From the IMG/VR virus record IMGVR_UViG_3300037258_000268, positions 1 through 50,539 of that record: a stretch of 50,539 bases of DNA; one strand, given 5' to 3'. The notes under the pieces are model-generated. The model ran no database searches and was not told the origin of the DNA. It was given only the letters and a program-made list of their open reading frames with translations. The stretch is from a virus. Below, piece by piece: positions 8,304 to 15,850 of this stretch; the stretch's first letter is position 1; each line of letters starts with the position of its first letter. Position numbers and translations under genes: made by a program.

Positions 8304-8614
8304 GACGCTTTCCCGAGGACTCGGGGAGTGCGTCCGGCAGCGAGCCTGTCGAGCAGCTCGTCGGGCATGAGGTCTTCCGGCTCCTTGCCGAGGGCCTTAG
8401 CCAGGAGCCGGACGTTGGGCATGCTGGTGCCCTGCCTGCCCCGCTCCCAGGCGGAGACGAGGGACTGGGTGACCTTGCCCCCGGCCTTGGCGGCGACCTC
8501 TTCCTGGGTGAGGTCGACATCAAGCCGCCACCTGAGGAGCTTGTCGCCGTCGAGGTACCGGACGCGCTGCCGCCGCCTGTGCGGGGCGGTTGTGTCCGGT
8601 GAGGTCGATGTCAT
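8300..8614 (-). CDS. Cro-like XRE-family regulator
   Basis: A 104-residue protein whose XRE-type HTH spans about residues 28-80 (LTQEEVAAKAG, then QSLVSAWERG, then LLAKALGKEPEDLM). It is the first gene of the leftward early operon and is divergent from another XRE regulator at 8787, the usual Cro/CI arrangement of temperate phages. The -10 at 8623-8628 puts the start of transcription within about 2 nt of the ATG, so its mRNA is probably leaderless. Confidence 0.8.
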   Translation of the reverse strand: MTSTSPDTTAPHRRRQRVRYLDGDKLLRWRLDVDLTQEEVAAKAGGKVTQSLVSAWERGRQGTSMPNVRLLAKALGKEPEDLMPDELLDRLAAGRTPRVLGKAS

Positions 8615-8622
8615 GGGAACGG

Positions 8623-8651
8623 AGACTAGCGGTTAGTGCACGATAGTGCAA
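8623..8651 (-). promoter_or_regulatory. Leftward early promoter
   Basis: On the minus strand, TTGCAC (8651-8646) and TAGTCT (8628-8623) are separated by exactly 17 nt. This fits a vegetative actinobacterial promoter, with predicted start near 8616. Both operator repeats (8634-8650) overlap the -35 and spacer, so binding there should block transcription. Confidence 0.6.
8634..8650. promoter_or_regulatory. TAGTGCA tandem operator
   Basis: TAGTGCA occurs at 8634-8640 and 8644-8650, spaced exactly 10 bp start to start, so two sites face the same side of the helix. They sit within the leftward promoter. A third copy is at 9357-9363 inside another promoter. Likely binding sites of one of the two XRE proteins. 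Confidence 0.55.
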
Positions 8652-8786
8652 CATAAATCCCGCTACTTTCGGGCACATTCATACAGCCGCTCAGCTATCA
8701 GTGGCCTCGCAGGGTCGAACGTGCTTGGGTTACACTGCGGAAAGTACAGTTAAGTGGATTTAGGGAGCCCGGGAAGGGAGCGGCGA

Positions 8787-9281
8787 ATGCCCCTCACCAG
8801 CACGCCGCGGACACCCGAGGGCAGGCTCATCCGCCGCGCCCGCAAGGAACGCGGCCTGTCCATCCCCGCCGCCGCCGCCCTCGCCGGGATCAGCACCCAG
8901 CACTGGGGCAACATCGAGCGCGGCCACCAGACCCTCAGCGCCACCGAGCGCCTCGAGGTCACCGGCACCGCCGACATGATCGCCCTCATGGCCCGCACCA
9001 CTGGTGTCTCCCCGGCGCACCTCGAGACGGCCGGCCGGCCCGACGCCGCGGGCGAGCTCCGGGAGATGGGCGGCAACAGGGCCGCAGGCACCACGGCCCC
9101 GTCCGCTGGCGAAGAGGACCGCGCGGCCACCATCGCCGCGGTCCAGCAGCTGTACGCCGGCGACGTCGCAGCGATGAACGCGGCCATGTTCATCATGACC
9201 CAGTGGCACAAGCCGCTGGCGCAGCGGCGCCGCGAGCTGGCCGCCGTGGAGCGGGCCGCGACGGGCGCAGCCGAGGCGTGA
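8787..9281 (+). CDS. XRE-family regulator, likely immunity repressor
   Basis: A 164-residue protein starting at ATG 8787 after a GGGAAGGGAG ribosome site; an in-frame GTG at 8754 is less well placed. The N-terminal HTH (RRARKERGLSIPAAAALAG, then TQHWGNIERG) is of XRE type, followed by a helical C-terminal region that may dimerise. Transcribed away from the Cro-like gene, it is the best candidate for the lysogeny repressor, though the C-terminal domain lacks a visible LexA-type cleavage site. Confidence 0.75.
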   Translation: MPLTSTPRTPEGRLIRRARKERGLSIPAAAALAGISTQHWGNIERGHQTLSATERLEVTGTADMIALMARTTGVSPAHLETAGRPDAAGELREMGGNRAAGTTAPSAGEEDRAATIAAVQQLYAGDVAAMNAAMFIMTQWHKPLAQRRRELAAVERAATGAAEA

Positions 9282-9345
9282 CACGTGCGCGTGCATGTGC
9301 ACCGTAACGAACCAGGCACAATCAGCAGATCCGGTAAACAGCCAC

Positions 9346-9375
9346 TTACGTCCAGGTAGTGCACCTCGGTATAAA
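9346..9375 (+). promoter_or_regulatory. Rightward promoter with embedded operator
   Basis: TATAAA at 9370-9375 is an unusually AT-rich -10 in this genome, with a weak -35 TTACGT near 9346. TAGTGCA at 9357-9363, identical to the repeats at the early promoter, lies in the spacer. The promoter should drive the gene at 9507 and be co-regulated with the switch. Confidence 0.45.
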
Positions 9376-9506
9376 AAGCCTACGCACACACCGGGCACCC
9401 CCGCTCAACCCCGTTGTCACGTGCAGTACCGCAAGACACGCGAGCAGCCTGCGCATCATCCCGCGCCGGCTGCCGCATCCGCGCGCCGGGGAAGGGGCAA
9501 ACGAGG

Positions 9507-9830
9507 ATGCACGCAAATACGGGGGCCTGGGCAGTGCTGCCCGACGTCCCGTGGAACACGACGGACGGAACCAGCTACCGCGAGCTCGGGGCGTGCGCTG
9601 CCGCTCTCCTGACGCTCCTCGAGTCCGCGATCGCCGACCGGGGACTGCGCGGCCGGGTCCCGGTGACCCTCCTCGCCGTGCGGATGGGCGAGATGAGCGA
9701 CGCGCTGCGCGACCTGGCGTCCTCCGAGCTGGCCGTCACCGCGCTCATCGAGCTCGGGCGGGCGATCGAGCGCGGCCGCCGCCCGAAGCGCCGGCCGGGG
9801 CGTCACCTGCGTCACCTGCGCCTCCTGTGA
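9507..9830 (+). CDS. Hypothetical protein under switch-region control
   Basis: A 107-residue protein starting at ATG 9507 behind a purine-rich ACGAGG. It is an alpha-helical, Leu/Ala-rich body ending in a strongly basic tail (RGRRPKRRPGRHLRHLR) that could contact nucleic acid. It sits downstream of a promoter carrying the same operator as the early promoter. The 9359 and 9414 in-frame starts lack ribosome sites. No family is recognised. Confidence 0.6.
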   Translation: MHANTGAWAVLPDVPWNTTDGTSYRELGACAAALLTLLESAIADRGLRGRVPVTLLAVRMGEMSDALRDLASSELAVTALIELGRAIERGRRPKRRPGRHLRHLRLL

Positions 9831-9845
9831 GCCGCCTGCGCGCCG

Positions 9846-10715
9846 TCAGGGGACGAGGGCGACCGCCGAGATCGCCCGGGCGACCGGCTGCTGGCGGCCG
9901 AACTCCGCAGACGCCCAGTCAAGCTCACGGCCGCGGACGTCGGTTACCCCGGGGGGAGCCAGATCGAGGCCGGCCGCCTTGACCCACGCTGCCACCTCGT
10001 CGGAGTCGTGAAGGCAGACCGTGCCGCCGGCGCCGCCGAGGGCCTCCATGTACTCGACCGAGCCGGGGCCCCCGCCGGGGACACCGAGTGTGAGGGCAAG
10101 CGTCGACCCGGGCGAATGCTTCCGGAGCAGCCGCGCGTACTCGGCGACGGCCCATGCGGCGAAGTCCGACGGCCACCAGTGGGCGCACAGTTGCAGCTGC
10201 ACCATCACCGGGCCGCGGGCCAGGATGGCCTGCGCCTGCGGGGCGCCGAGCAGCTTGGCCGGGTCGCTGGCCTGCGCCTCGTAAGCGGATACGTGCCCAT
10301 GGTCGGGATCCGCCAGGAGCGCCTCGCTGAACGCGACAGCGTCGGGATCCGCATCGACGTAGGCGTACAGGGCATCCGGGCGCGCTGCCTGCGCGGCTGC
10401 GTGGAAGCCCCGGTAGACCGTGCGCCCGGAGGGGTCGGTGCCGCCGGGCGGCGGGTAGCCGGAGCCGGCGAAGATCACCCCGGCTGCCTCAGGCACGCGG
10501 AACTCAGGGGCCCCGCCGGTGACAGCCCAGTGGGCGGCACGAGGGTAGAACTCGTTCGCGTCCCTGGTGAGGTCCGCGGCCCACGGCCAGCGCTGCAGGA
10601 TCGACGCGGCGAACTGCCGGTCCGCCTCAAGGGCCAGGTGGCCGCCTGCGAGAACATCCCGGATCCGTGCGATGCTCCCGGCGTCAAGCACGGGCGCGGG
10701 AGGCTGGGCAGCCAC
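9846..10715 (-). CDS. SAM-dependent methyltransferase, Methyltransf_19 (DUF574) family
   Basis: A 289-residue protein starting at GTG 10715 with a GAGAGGAAAG ribosome site. Family hallmarks are visible: the N-terminal SIARIRDVLAGGHLALEADR, the ANEFYPRA segment, an acidic YAYVDADPDAV loop expected to bind the SAM ribose, and a late LGVPGGGPG. These enzymes are abundant in Streptomyces and relatives, with substrates mostly unknown. It is convergent with the gene at 9507 and looks host-derived, not viral. Confidence 0.85.
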   Translation of the reverse strand: MAAQPPAPVLDAGSIARIRDVLAGGHLALEADRQFAASILQRWPWAADLTRDANEFYPRAAHWAVTGGAPEFRVPEAAGVIFAGSGYPPPGGTDPSGRTVYRGFHAAAQAARPDALYAYVDADPDAVAFSEALLADPDHGHVSAYEAQASDPAKLLGAPQAQAILARGPVMVQLQLCAHWWPSDFAAWAVAEYARLLRKHSPGSTLALTLGVPGGGPGSVEYMEALGGAGGTVCLHDSDEVAAWVKAAGLDLAPPGVTDVRGRELDWASAEFGRQQPVARAISAVALVP

Positions 10716-10822
10716 GCGGCTTTCCTCTCGATTGGAATGCGAACGGCGTGCAACCGGCCGCGCCAGCGGATCCCCGGGAGCGCATTTCCCTTCCGCGCGT
10801 CCCGGCAAACCGGAATCTGCCT

Positions 10823-10850
10823 TGAACGTTCACGCTCGTTCATGATCGTT
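10823..10850. promoter_or_regulatory. Phased CGTT operator-like repeats
   Basis: CGTT occurs at 10827, 10837 and 10847, exactly one helical turn apart, and the first lies in the perfect palindrome TGAACGTTCA (10823-10832). The stretch lies between the divergent methyltransferase and GntR genes, so it is a good candidate operator for the GntR protein. Confidence 0.45.
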
Positions 10851-10893
10851 GCCGACCGTAGCCGCTCGTACCCGGTCCCCTAGGTTGCCCAAC

Positions 10894-11187
10894 ATGGATT
10901 TCAGCGGGACCCGCGATCCCGGCGACGCCCACCTGTACCTGCGGATCGCCGCAGTCCTCGAGGAGGCCATCCGCTCCGGTGAGCTGCCGGCGCGTTCACC
11001 GGTCCCCTCGGAGACGACCCTGGTGCAGGAGACCGGCGCGGCGCGCAACACCGTCCGCAAGGCGATCGGGCACCTGCGTGACCGGGGGCTCGTCTATACG
11101 GTTCCCCAGCTGGGCACGTTCGTCAGCCCGGCGGGTGGTCCGCCAGCCACAGCAGGAGAGTTACCCGGTTACGCGTCCTGGTCTTGA
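10894..11187 (+). CDS. GntR-type winged-helix regulator without effector domain
   Basis: A 97-residue protein that is almost only the DNA-binding domain: YLRIAAVLEEAIRSGEL, then SETTLVQETGAARNTVRKAIGHLRDRGLV and the wing TVPQLGTFV. Full GntR regulators are about 240 aa, so the ligand domain is absent, as in many element-borne versions. ATG 10894 follows a TAGGTT -10-like box by 7 nt, suggesting a leaderless mRNA. The last 65 nt overlap the opposing HTH gene. Confidence 0.75.
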   Translation: MDFSGTRDPGDAHLYLRIAAVLEEAIRSGELPARSPVPSETTLVQETGAARNTVRKAIGHLRDRGLVYTVPQLGTFVSPAGGPPATAGELPGYASWS

Positions 11188-11341
11188 CGTAGGCCGACCG
11201 CAGGTGGCCCTCCACCGTCCGCGGCGACACTCCCAGCCGAGCGGCGGCCTGCGCGGACCGCAGTCCCTCCGCGGCTGCGAGCCGCGCCACCTCGGCCTCC
11301 CGTGGCGTCAGGGGCACGCCAGGGGCCATCCTCGTAGCCAT
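11123..11341 (-). CDS. LuxR/GerE-type HTH protein
   Basis: A 72-residue protein consisting of a LuxR-type HTH only: LTPREAEVARLAAAEG, then SAQAAARLGVSPRTVEGHLRSAYVKT. There is no receiver or ligand domain. ATG 11341 shares a base with the upstream TGA. Its 3' end overlaps the convergent GntR gene by 65 nt, so each could silence the other by antisense pairing. Confidence 0.75.
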   Translation of the reverse strand: MATRMAPGVPLTPREAEVARLAAAEGLRSAQAAARLGVSPRTVEGHLRSAYVKTRTRNRVTLLLWLADHPPG

Positions 11342-11604
11342 CAGGGCGCTATCCGGAGGGTGCCGAGACAGGCGAGCCACTCGCGCATCTGCGCCTTCCG
11401 CCCGCCGGCGCGCACCTTCTCAGGGCTTCCGGCGAGCAGCCACACGCCCGGCAGGCCGCGCGCCTCGACGACGCCTGCGAGCTCGGGGTGCACGGTGACC
11501 TCGCAGCCGAGCTCGCCGGCGAGCTTGTCCGCCTCGAACCGCCCCTGCATCCTCCGGGCCTCCCTGGCGAGCTCCGCGGTAGCGGACGACGTCCAGAGGC
11601 CCAT
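11341..11604 (-). CDS. Hypothetical protein
   Basis: An 87-residue protein starting at ATG 11604 (or GTG 11607), overlapping the upstream stop. It has an N-terminal helical segment (TAELAREARRMQGRFEADKLAGEL) followed by beta-like VTVHPELAGVV and WLLAGSPE. It has no known motif. It is the middle member of a three-gene minus-strand set ending in the LuxR-type HTH protein. Confidence 0.6.
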   Translation of the reverse strand: MGLWTSSATAELAREARRMQGRFEADKLAGELGCEVTVHPELAGVVEARGLPGVWLLAGSPEKVRAGGRKAQMREWLACLGTLRIAP

Positions 11605-11852
11605 CACTGGTCCAGCGGAGCTGAGGGATCACGGGGGATCGGCTTGAGGGAGTAGTCGGCGTAGATTGCTGCCGAAAGCGCCTCCGGTTCGTCTGCGGTG
11701 ATGGCGCCGCCCAGGTCATCGCGGCGAGCCGCCCACCACCCGCGTTCGGCGTCCCAGCCGATCCGGTACGCCTCGCCCCAGCCGAACCTCAGCGCGGCCA
11801 GCAGGTCCTGGTCGGCACCGATCTCGGCAGCCTGCGGTGCTGCCTCGTTCAT
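11604..11852 (-). CDS. Hypothetical protein
   Basis: An 82-residue acidic protein with a Trp-rich centre (GWGEAYRIGWDAERGWW) resembling small conserved Streptomyces proteins of unknown role. It is the first gene of the 11852-to-11123 minus-strand set and diverges from the XRE-TPR gene across 145 bp. Confidence 0.6.
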   Translation of the reverse strand: MNEAAPQAAEIGADQDLLAALRFGWGEAYRIGWDAERGWWAARRDDLGGAITADEPEALSAAIYADYSLKPIPRDPSAPLDQ

Positions 11853-11997
11853 CCGTCACTCCCGGTCTCGGTTGCGTTACCCGTACCGGCAGGATGCGCC
11901 TGCGGGGAGTACCGTAGGAAGTGATGCCACGTTGCCCATCCCAGGCGGCGCGACGGGGCAACAGGCAACACCCCCTACACGTGATTGGCACACGCGG

Positions 11998-13128
11998 ATG
12001 GCGGACGATTTCACTGCTGTCGTGAAGCAGCACATGGAGCAGCGCGGCCTCGGGCTGCGCGGGCTCGCGAGGCGGCTGGGCTGCAACCCCGGCACCCTCT
12101 CCAAGATCGTCAACGGACTCCGGGCATGCGGCCCTGACCTCGCAGGCCGCATTGACGACGAGCTTGGCGCCAGCGGCCGGATCGTCAGAGCCGCCGCCGT
12201 CCACCCGTCCCCGGCCGCCGGCATCGCGGTCCCGCTGCTGCAGCCCGGCGACACCGGCCCGGCGGAGCAGCTGACGGCGTTCCTGCGGTCCGTTTCCGAG
12301 TCAGACAACCTGTTCGGGCCGCGACGGCTCATCGGGGTGATCCGCGAGCACATCAACCTCATCGCCGAGCTGAGGAAAGACGCCGCGGGGACCGACGGGC
12401 GGCAGCTGATCGGCATTCAGGGACGCTACGCCGAGACGCTCGCCTGGCTTTACCAGGACAGCGCAGACTGGCGCGGCGCCCAGTACTGGCTAGACCGCGC
12501 GCTGGAATGGGCGTTCATGTCCGGCGACACGCAGCAGGCCGCCTTCGCGCTGTCCCGCAAGTCCCAGCTCGCCGGCGACATGCGCGACCCGGTCGCCGCC
12601 GTCGACCTGGCCGACGCCGCGGCGCGGCTCGTCGGCGGCGGCCGGCTCCTCGCGGCGGGAGCCTCCTACCAGGCACACGGCCACGCCCTGGCCGGCCGCG
12701 AGGCCGACGCTTTCCGCGTGCTCGACACTGCCCGCGAGATCGCCGCGGGCCCCCCCGACTCGCCGGACGCCCCCTGGTCACCCTGGCTGGACACGGGGTA
12801 CGTGGACGTGCAGCGCGCCCGGTGCCTCACGGTCCTCGGCTCCCCCGAGCAGGCGGTCCCCCTTTTCGAGCGGGCGATCAGCCAGACTCCTGCGAATTTG
12901 CGCCGGGACCGCGGCGTCTACACCGCCCGGCAGGCCGTCGCCCAGGTCCTCGCCGGCGACACCGCGGCTGCGGCCGGCAGCGGCATGACCGCCTTGTCGG
13001 TCCTGAGGCTGACAGGTTCAGGCCGCATCAGCGCCGAGCTCCGCGACCTCGACGCGGCCCTGAAGCCCCAGAAGGCCGACCCGGCCGCCGCAGCGTTCCG
13101 CCGCGCGTTCGCCTCGGCCCGGTCCTGA
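11998..13128 (+). CDS. XRE-family regulator with TPR-like C-terminal region
   Basis: A 376-residue protein with an N-terminal HTH (LGLRGLARRLGCNPGTLSKIVNGLR) and then about 290 residues of helical repeats (for example GRYAETLAWLYQDSADWRGA and RALEWAFMSGDTQQAAFALS) typical of the TPR-containing XRE regulators widespread in Streptomyces. The repeats probably sense a partner protein or peptide. The start at ATG 11998 lacks an obvious ribosome site, so a leaderless or slightly upstream start is possible. Confidence 0.8.
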   Translation: MADDFTAVVKQHMEQRGLGLRGLARRLGCNPGTLSKIVNGLRACGPDLAGRIDDELGASGRIVRAAAVHPSPAAGIAVPLLQPGDTGPAEQLTAFLRSVSESDNLFGPRRLIGVIREHINLIAELRKDAAGTDGRQLIGIQGRYAETLAWLYQDSADWRGAQYWLDRALEWAFMSGDTQQAAFALSRKSQLAGDMRDPVAAVDLADAAARLVGGGRLLAAGASYQAHGHALAGREADAFRVLDTAREIAAGPPDSPDAPWSPWLDTGYVDVQRARCLTVLGSPEQAVPLFERAISQTPANLRRDRGVYTARQAVAQVLAGDTAAAAGSGMTALSVLRLTGSGRISAELRDLDAALKPQKADPAAAAFRRAFASARS

Positions 13129-13156
13129 CAACGCTCCCGCCCCCGGAAGGCCCCCG

Positions 13157-13831
13157 ATGCCGCGCCCCTATGTCCTGCTGTCCGTCGCCCAGTCCATCGA
13201 CGGCTACATCGACGACACGACACCCGAGCGGCTGGTCTTGTCCAGCCCCGAAGACCTCGACCGGGTTGACGAGGTCCGCGCCGGCGTCGACGCGATCCTC
13301 GTCGGCGCCACCACGCTCCGCCGCGACAACCCGACCCTCCGCGTCAAGTCACCCGCGCGGGTCGCTGCCCGCGAGGCGCACGGAGAACCGCCGCAGCTTC
13401 TCCGCGTCATCGTCTCCCGCTCCGGGAGCCTTCCCCGCAGCCTGCGCCTGTGGGGATCTCCCGGCCCGAAGATCGTGTACGTGCATGAGCCTGCCGCCGC
13501 CGACGCCGGGAAGGCCCTCGACGGCCTCGCGGACGTCGTGCCGGTTGATCCCGGCGCCGGCTTCGGCCCGGTGCTCGACGATCTCGGCGAGCGCGGGATA
13601 CGCCGGGTCATGGTGGAAGGCGGCCAGCAGGTTCACACCCAGTTCCTTCAGCAGGACCTGGCCGACGAACTTCACGTTACGATCGGCGGGTTCTTCGTCG
13701 CGGACCCGGGCGCACCGCGGTTCACTGCGCCGGGCGTGCGCCTGCCGCAGGACAGCGGCAGGCGGATGCGTCTCGTCGGCGTCTCACAAGCCGGGGAAAC
13801 GGCAGTCCTGCGGTACCTGGTGGCGCGGTAG
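13157..13831 (+). CDS. RibD C-terminal/dihydrofolate-reductase-fold reductase
   Basis: A 224-residue protein with the RibD C-terminal fold: PYVLLSVAQSIDGYI at the N-terminus, DAILVGATTLRRDNP, then GIRRVMVEGGQQVHTQFL. It lacks the deaminase half of full RibD. NADPH-dependent reduction of a pyrimidine or related carbonyl substrate is expected, but stand-alone homologues have diverse roles. A GGAAGG ribosome site precedes the ATG. It follows the XRE-TPR gene by 28 nt and may be its target. Confidence 0.8.
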   Translation: MPRPYVLLSVAQSIDGYIDDTTPERLVLSSPEDLDRVDEVRAGVDAILVGATTLRRDNPTLRVKSPARVAAREAHGEPPQLLRVIVSRSGSLPRSLRLWGSPGPKIVYVHEPAAADAGKALDGLADVVPVDPGAGFGPVLDDLGERGIRRVMVEGGQQVHTQFLQQDLADELHVTIGGFFVADPGAPRFTAPGVRLPQDSGRRMRLVGVSQAGETAVLRYLVAR

Positions 13832-13865
13832 CCGCTATCCTGAGCTAGCGAAGCCAATCGCGTGT

Positions 13866-13899
13866 GATGCCCCGCAGCCTGGGAATGCAGCGGGGCATC
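13866..13899 (+). terminator. GC-rich hairpin after reductase gene
   Basis: A perfect 10-bp stem (GATGCCCCGC paired with GCGGGGCATC) with a 14-nt loop lies 35 nt past the reductase stop. It has no U-tract; it is probably a factor-independent GC-type terminator. Confidence 0.55.
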
Positions 13900-14038
13900 G
13901 TCATTCCCGGGATTCCCTCACGTAACGGACTTTCCGTAACAGGTCGGCAACAACAGGGAACTCCTGTGCACCTGTCCGCTTCCCGCCGCGTCACCCTTCC
14001 CAGAGGTGCATTGCGCCGCGGGGGCAACGGGAGGACGG

Positions 14039-15016
14039 ATGGGGCAGCAAGGGGATTACGGCTACGACGACCAGGGGCAGCCGCCCCGTGGCCGTGGCCC
14101 GGGGAACACCGTGCGCGCCGGGTTCGGCCCGCAGGGAGAGCACCCCAGCACGCGCCCTGCGCGGACACCGCCGCAGTTCCGGCCGGAAGCCCCGCCACGC
14201 CAGGACGGCGCCCGTGCCGTGCCGCAGCAGTACGCGCAGCCAGGTTTCACGCCCGCGTACCAGCAGCCCGGCGGCCAGCCGTACGTCCCGCCGCGGCCAG
14301 GCGATCCCGCCGTCGACCCGTGGGGAGCGTCCGTGGACGGCTCATGGCAGCCGACCCGCATCCAGTACCCGCCCCGCCAGCCTTACCAGCAGCCCTACCA
14401 GCCGCCCTACCAGCCGCGGTACGCGCCCCGGCCGTCCCGGCAGCGCAGCCCGCACATAGCACGGAACATCATCGGTGGCATTGGCGCCCTGATCGGCGTC
14501 ATCATCGTGATCAGCGTCGCCGCGAACAGCGGCGACCACACCATCCAGACCGCGGGCAGTACGGGAGGCACCGCCGCTCACAGTGCCAGCACGGCGAAGA
14601 CAGCAGGGATCGGCGCCGCGATCACCCTGACGGGCGACAGCTCCGGCGAGCAGATGTCCGTCACGGTCACCAAGGTGATCAGCGACGCCTCTGGGAGTGA
14701 CGAGTTCAACGAGGCGCCGGCGGGGGACCGGCTGTACGCCGTCCAGTTCCGGCTCACCGACACCGGAACCGCCGCGTACTCCGACTCGCCCAGCAACGGG
14801 GCTACGGTCGTCGACTCGTCCGGCCAGCCCTACCAGTCAGGGTTTGAGACCGTGACAGGCTGCCAGAGCTACGGGGGCACGGAGAACATCGCCTCCGGCG
14901 CGTCCGGGCTCGGCTGCATCGTGTTCGAGGTACCCAAGTCGGCGAAGATCACGCAGGTGCAATTCACCCTCGACTCGGGCATGGGACCGGACACCGGCCA
15001 GTGGGGCGTCGGCTAG
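14039..15016 (+). CDS. Membrane-anchored DUF4352-like surface protein
   Basis: A 325-residue protein starting at ATG 14039 behind GGGAGGAC. Residues 1-140 are disordered and rich in Pro, Gln and Tyr (repeated PYQP units). One membrane helix follows (IIGGIGALIGVIIVISVAA), then an exported beta domain of about 150 residues. The domain's layout (ITLTGDSSGEQMSVTVTKV, then DRLYAVQFRLTDTGTAAY) fits the DUF4352 immunoglobulin-like family. Exposed on the cell surface of a lysogen, it could affect phage entry or mating; that is speculative. Confidence 0.7.
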   Translation: MGQQGDYGYDDQGQPPRGRGPGNTVRAGFGPQGEHPSTRPARTPPQFRPEAPPRQDGARAVPQQYAQPGFTPAYQQPGGQPYVPPRPGDPAVDPWGASVDGSWQPTRIQYPPRQPYQQPYQPPYQPRYAPRPSRQRSPHIARNIIGGIGALIGVIIVISVAANSGDHTIQTAGSTGGTAAHSASTAKTAGIGAAITLTGDSSGEQMSVTVTKVISDASGSDEFNEAPAGDRLYAVQFRLTDTGTAAYSDSPSNGATVVDSSGQPYQSGFETVTGCQSYGGTENIASGASGLGCIVFEVPKSAKITQVQFTLDSGMGPDTGQWGVG

Positions 15017-15231
15017 CGCGCGAGCACGGCCACCATCAGGTCGAGCTGGCGCTCCGCCGCCTCTGACTCAAACTCGGGCAGCTCGGCCCACCTGTCGAGG
15101 CGCAGCCGGAGCTCGACGGGGAACGTCCAGTACCCGGCTACCGCGAGGCGGTGCAGCACGGGCACGGGCAGGCAGGCAGGATCGAACAGGGGAACCTCCG
15201 GCGGGACTGGTGCGCGATCGCGCGTGATCAG
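15013..15231 (-). CDS. Small hypothetical protein with probable CTG start
   Basis: A 72-residue frame with coding-like composition (VLHRLAVAGYW, PVELRLRLDRWAELPEFE). No ATG, GTG or TTG begins the conserved-looking part. CTG 15231 forms a CTGA overlap with the upstream stop, exactly as ATGA/GTGA do elsewhere here, so CTG initiation by coupling is proposed. An internal GTG would give a shorter protein. Its stop overlaps the opposite-strand stop of the membrane protein gene (CTAG). Confidence 0.5.
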   Translation of the reverse strand: MITRDRAPVPPEVPLFDPACLPVPVLHRLAVAGYWTFPVELRLRLDRWAELPEFESEAAERQLDLMVAVLAR

Positions 15232-15554
15232 CCTACCGAAGTACCGGCCGGCCGCACCGACACCACGGCACCAGTCGCGGTGGTCAGGTCGGGCACCAGG
15301 ACCTGCGCAGCTGCTACCGCTGCCGAAGGCCTTGCTGCGAGGACCGTCAGCGAGACAACGACCTGGTCGGCCGACCAGCAGCCGAGTACCTCGGGGGGCA
15401 GTGCGACCGGCACCAGCGGCTCGCCGCCGTCCGACCGTGGAACCGTCACAACGACCTCGAAGGGACGACGCGGCTCGGCCAGATCAGGGAACAGGACGTC
15501 GAGGCGGACAGTGGGGGAGTCCATGACAGCCACGGTAAGCGCGGGCACCGACAT
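15228..15554 (-). CDS. Hypothetical protein
   Basis: A 108-residue protein starting at ATG 15554 in a TAATG overlap. It is mostly beta-like and Val-rich (TVRLDVLFPDL, FEVVVTVP, QVVVSLTVL), with no cysteine cluster. It belongs to the four-gene minus-strand operon headed by the GntR gene. Unknown function. Confidence 0.6.
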   Translation of the reverse strand: MSVPALTVAVMDSPTVRLDVLFPDLAEPRRPFEVVVTVPRSDGGEPLVPVALPPEVLGCWSADQVVVSLTVLAARPSAAVAAAQVLVPDLTTATGAVVSVRPAGTSVG

Positions 15555-15850
15555 TAGCTGTCGCACACGGGGCAGAGGATGTCCATCCGCGCCCAGGCGT
15601 CCTGTCCCTTGAGGCGGGCGTACACGGAGCCGCACAGGCAACGCTGAAGCACGGCAAGTTCCTCGGCCGGCAGTGACAGTTTCCACCGAAGCTCGGCAGC
15701 CGCCCGGTCCTGCAGCTCCAGCTGGCCCGCGCGACCGTCTGCCGCGGTTGCGATCGTTCCTGTCGGCGTGTGCGTGAGGCGCACCACGCGGCGTGCACCG
15801 GTGAAGACTTCCACCCGGACATCGGGATCATCAAGCAGGGGATCGCTCAT
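15554..15850 (-). CDS. Hypothetical protein with C-terminal zinc-type cysteines
   Basis: A 98-residue protein starting at ATG 15850 (ATGA overlap with the GntR gene). The N-terminal half is beta-like; the C-terminal part has CLCGSVYARL, then DILCPVC, giving two CxC/CxxC pairs about 20 residues apart, as in zinc ribbons. Co-transcribed with the GntR regulator. Confidence 0.6.
   Translation of the reverse strand: MSDPLLDDPDVRVEVFTGARRVVRLTHTPTGTIATAADGRAGQLELQDRAAAELRWKLSLPAEELAVLQRCLCGSVYARLKGQDAWARMDILCPVCDS

Noticed and set aside
12507-13925. 472-codon plus-strand frame crossing the XRE-TPR and reductase genes
   Set aside because: It runs out of frame through two recognisable genes and is Arg/Pro-rich nonsense.
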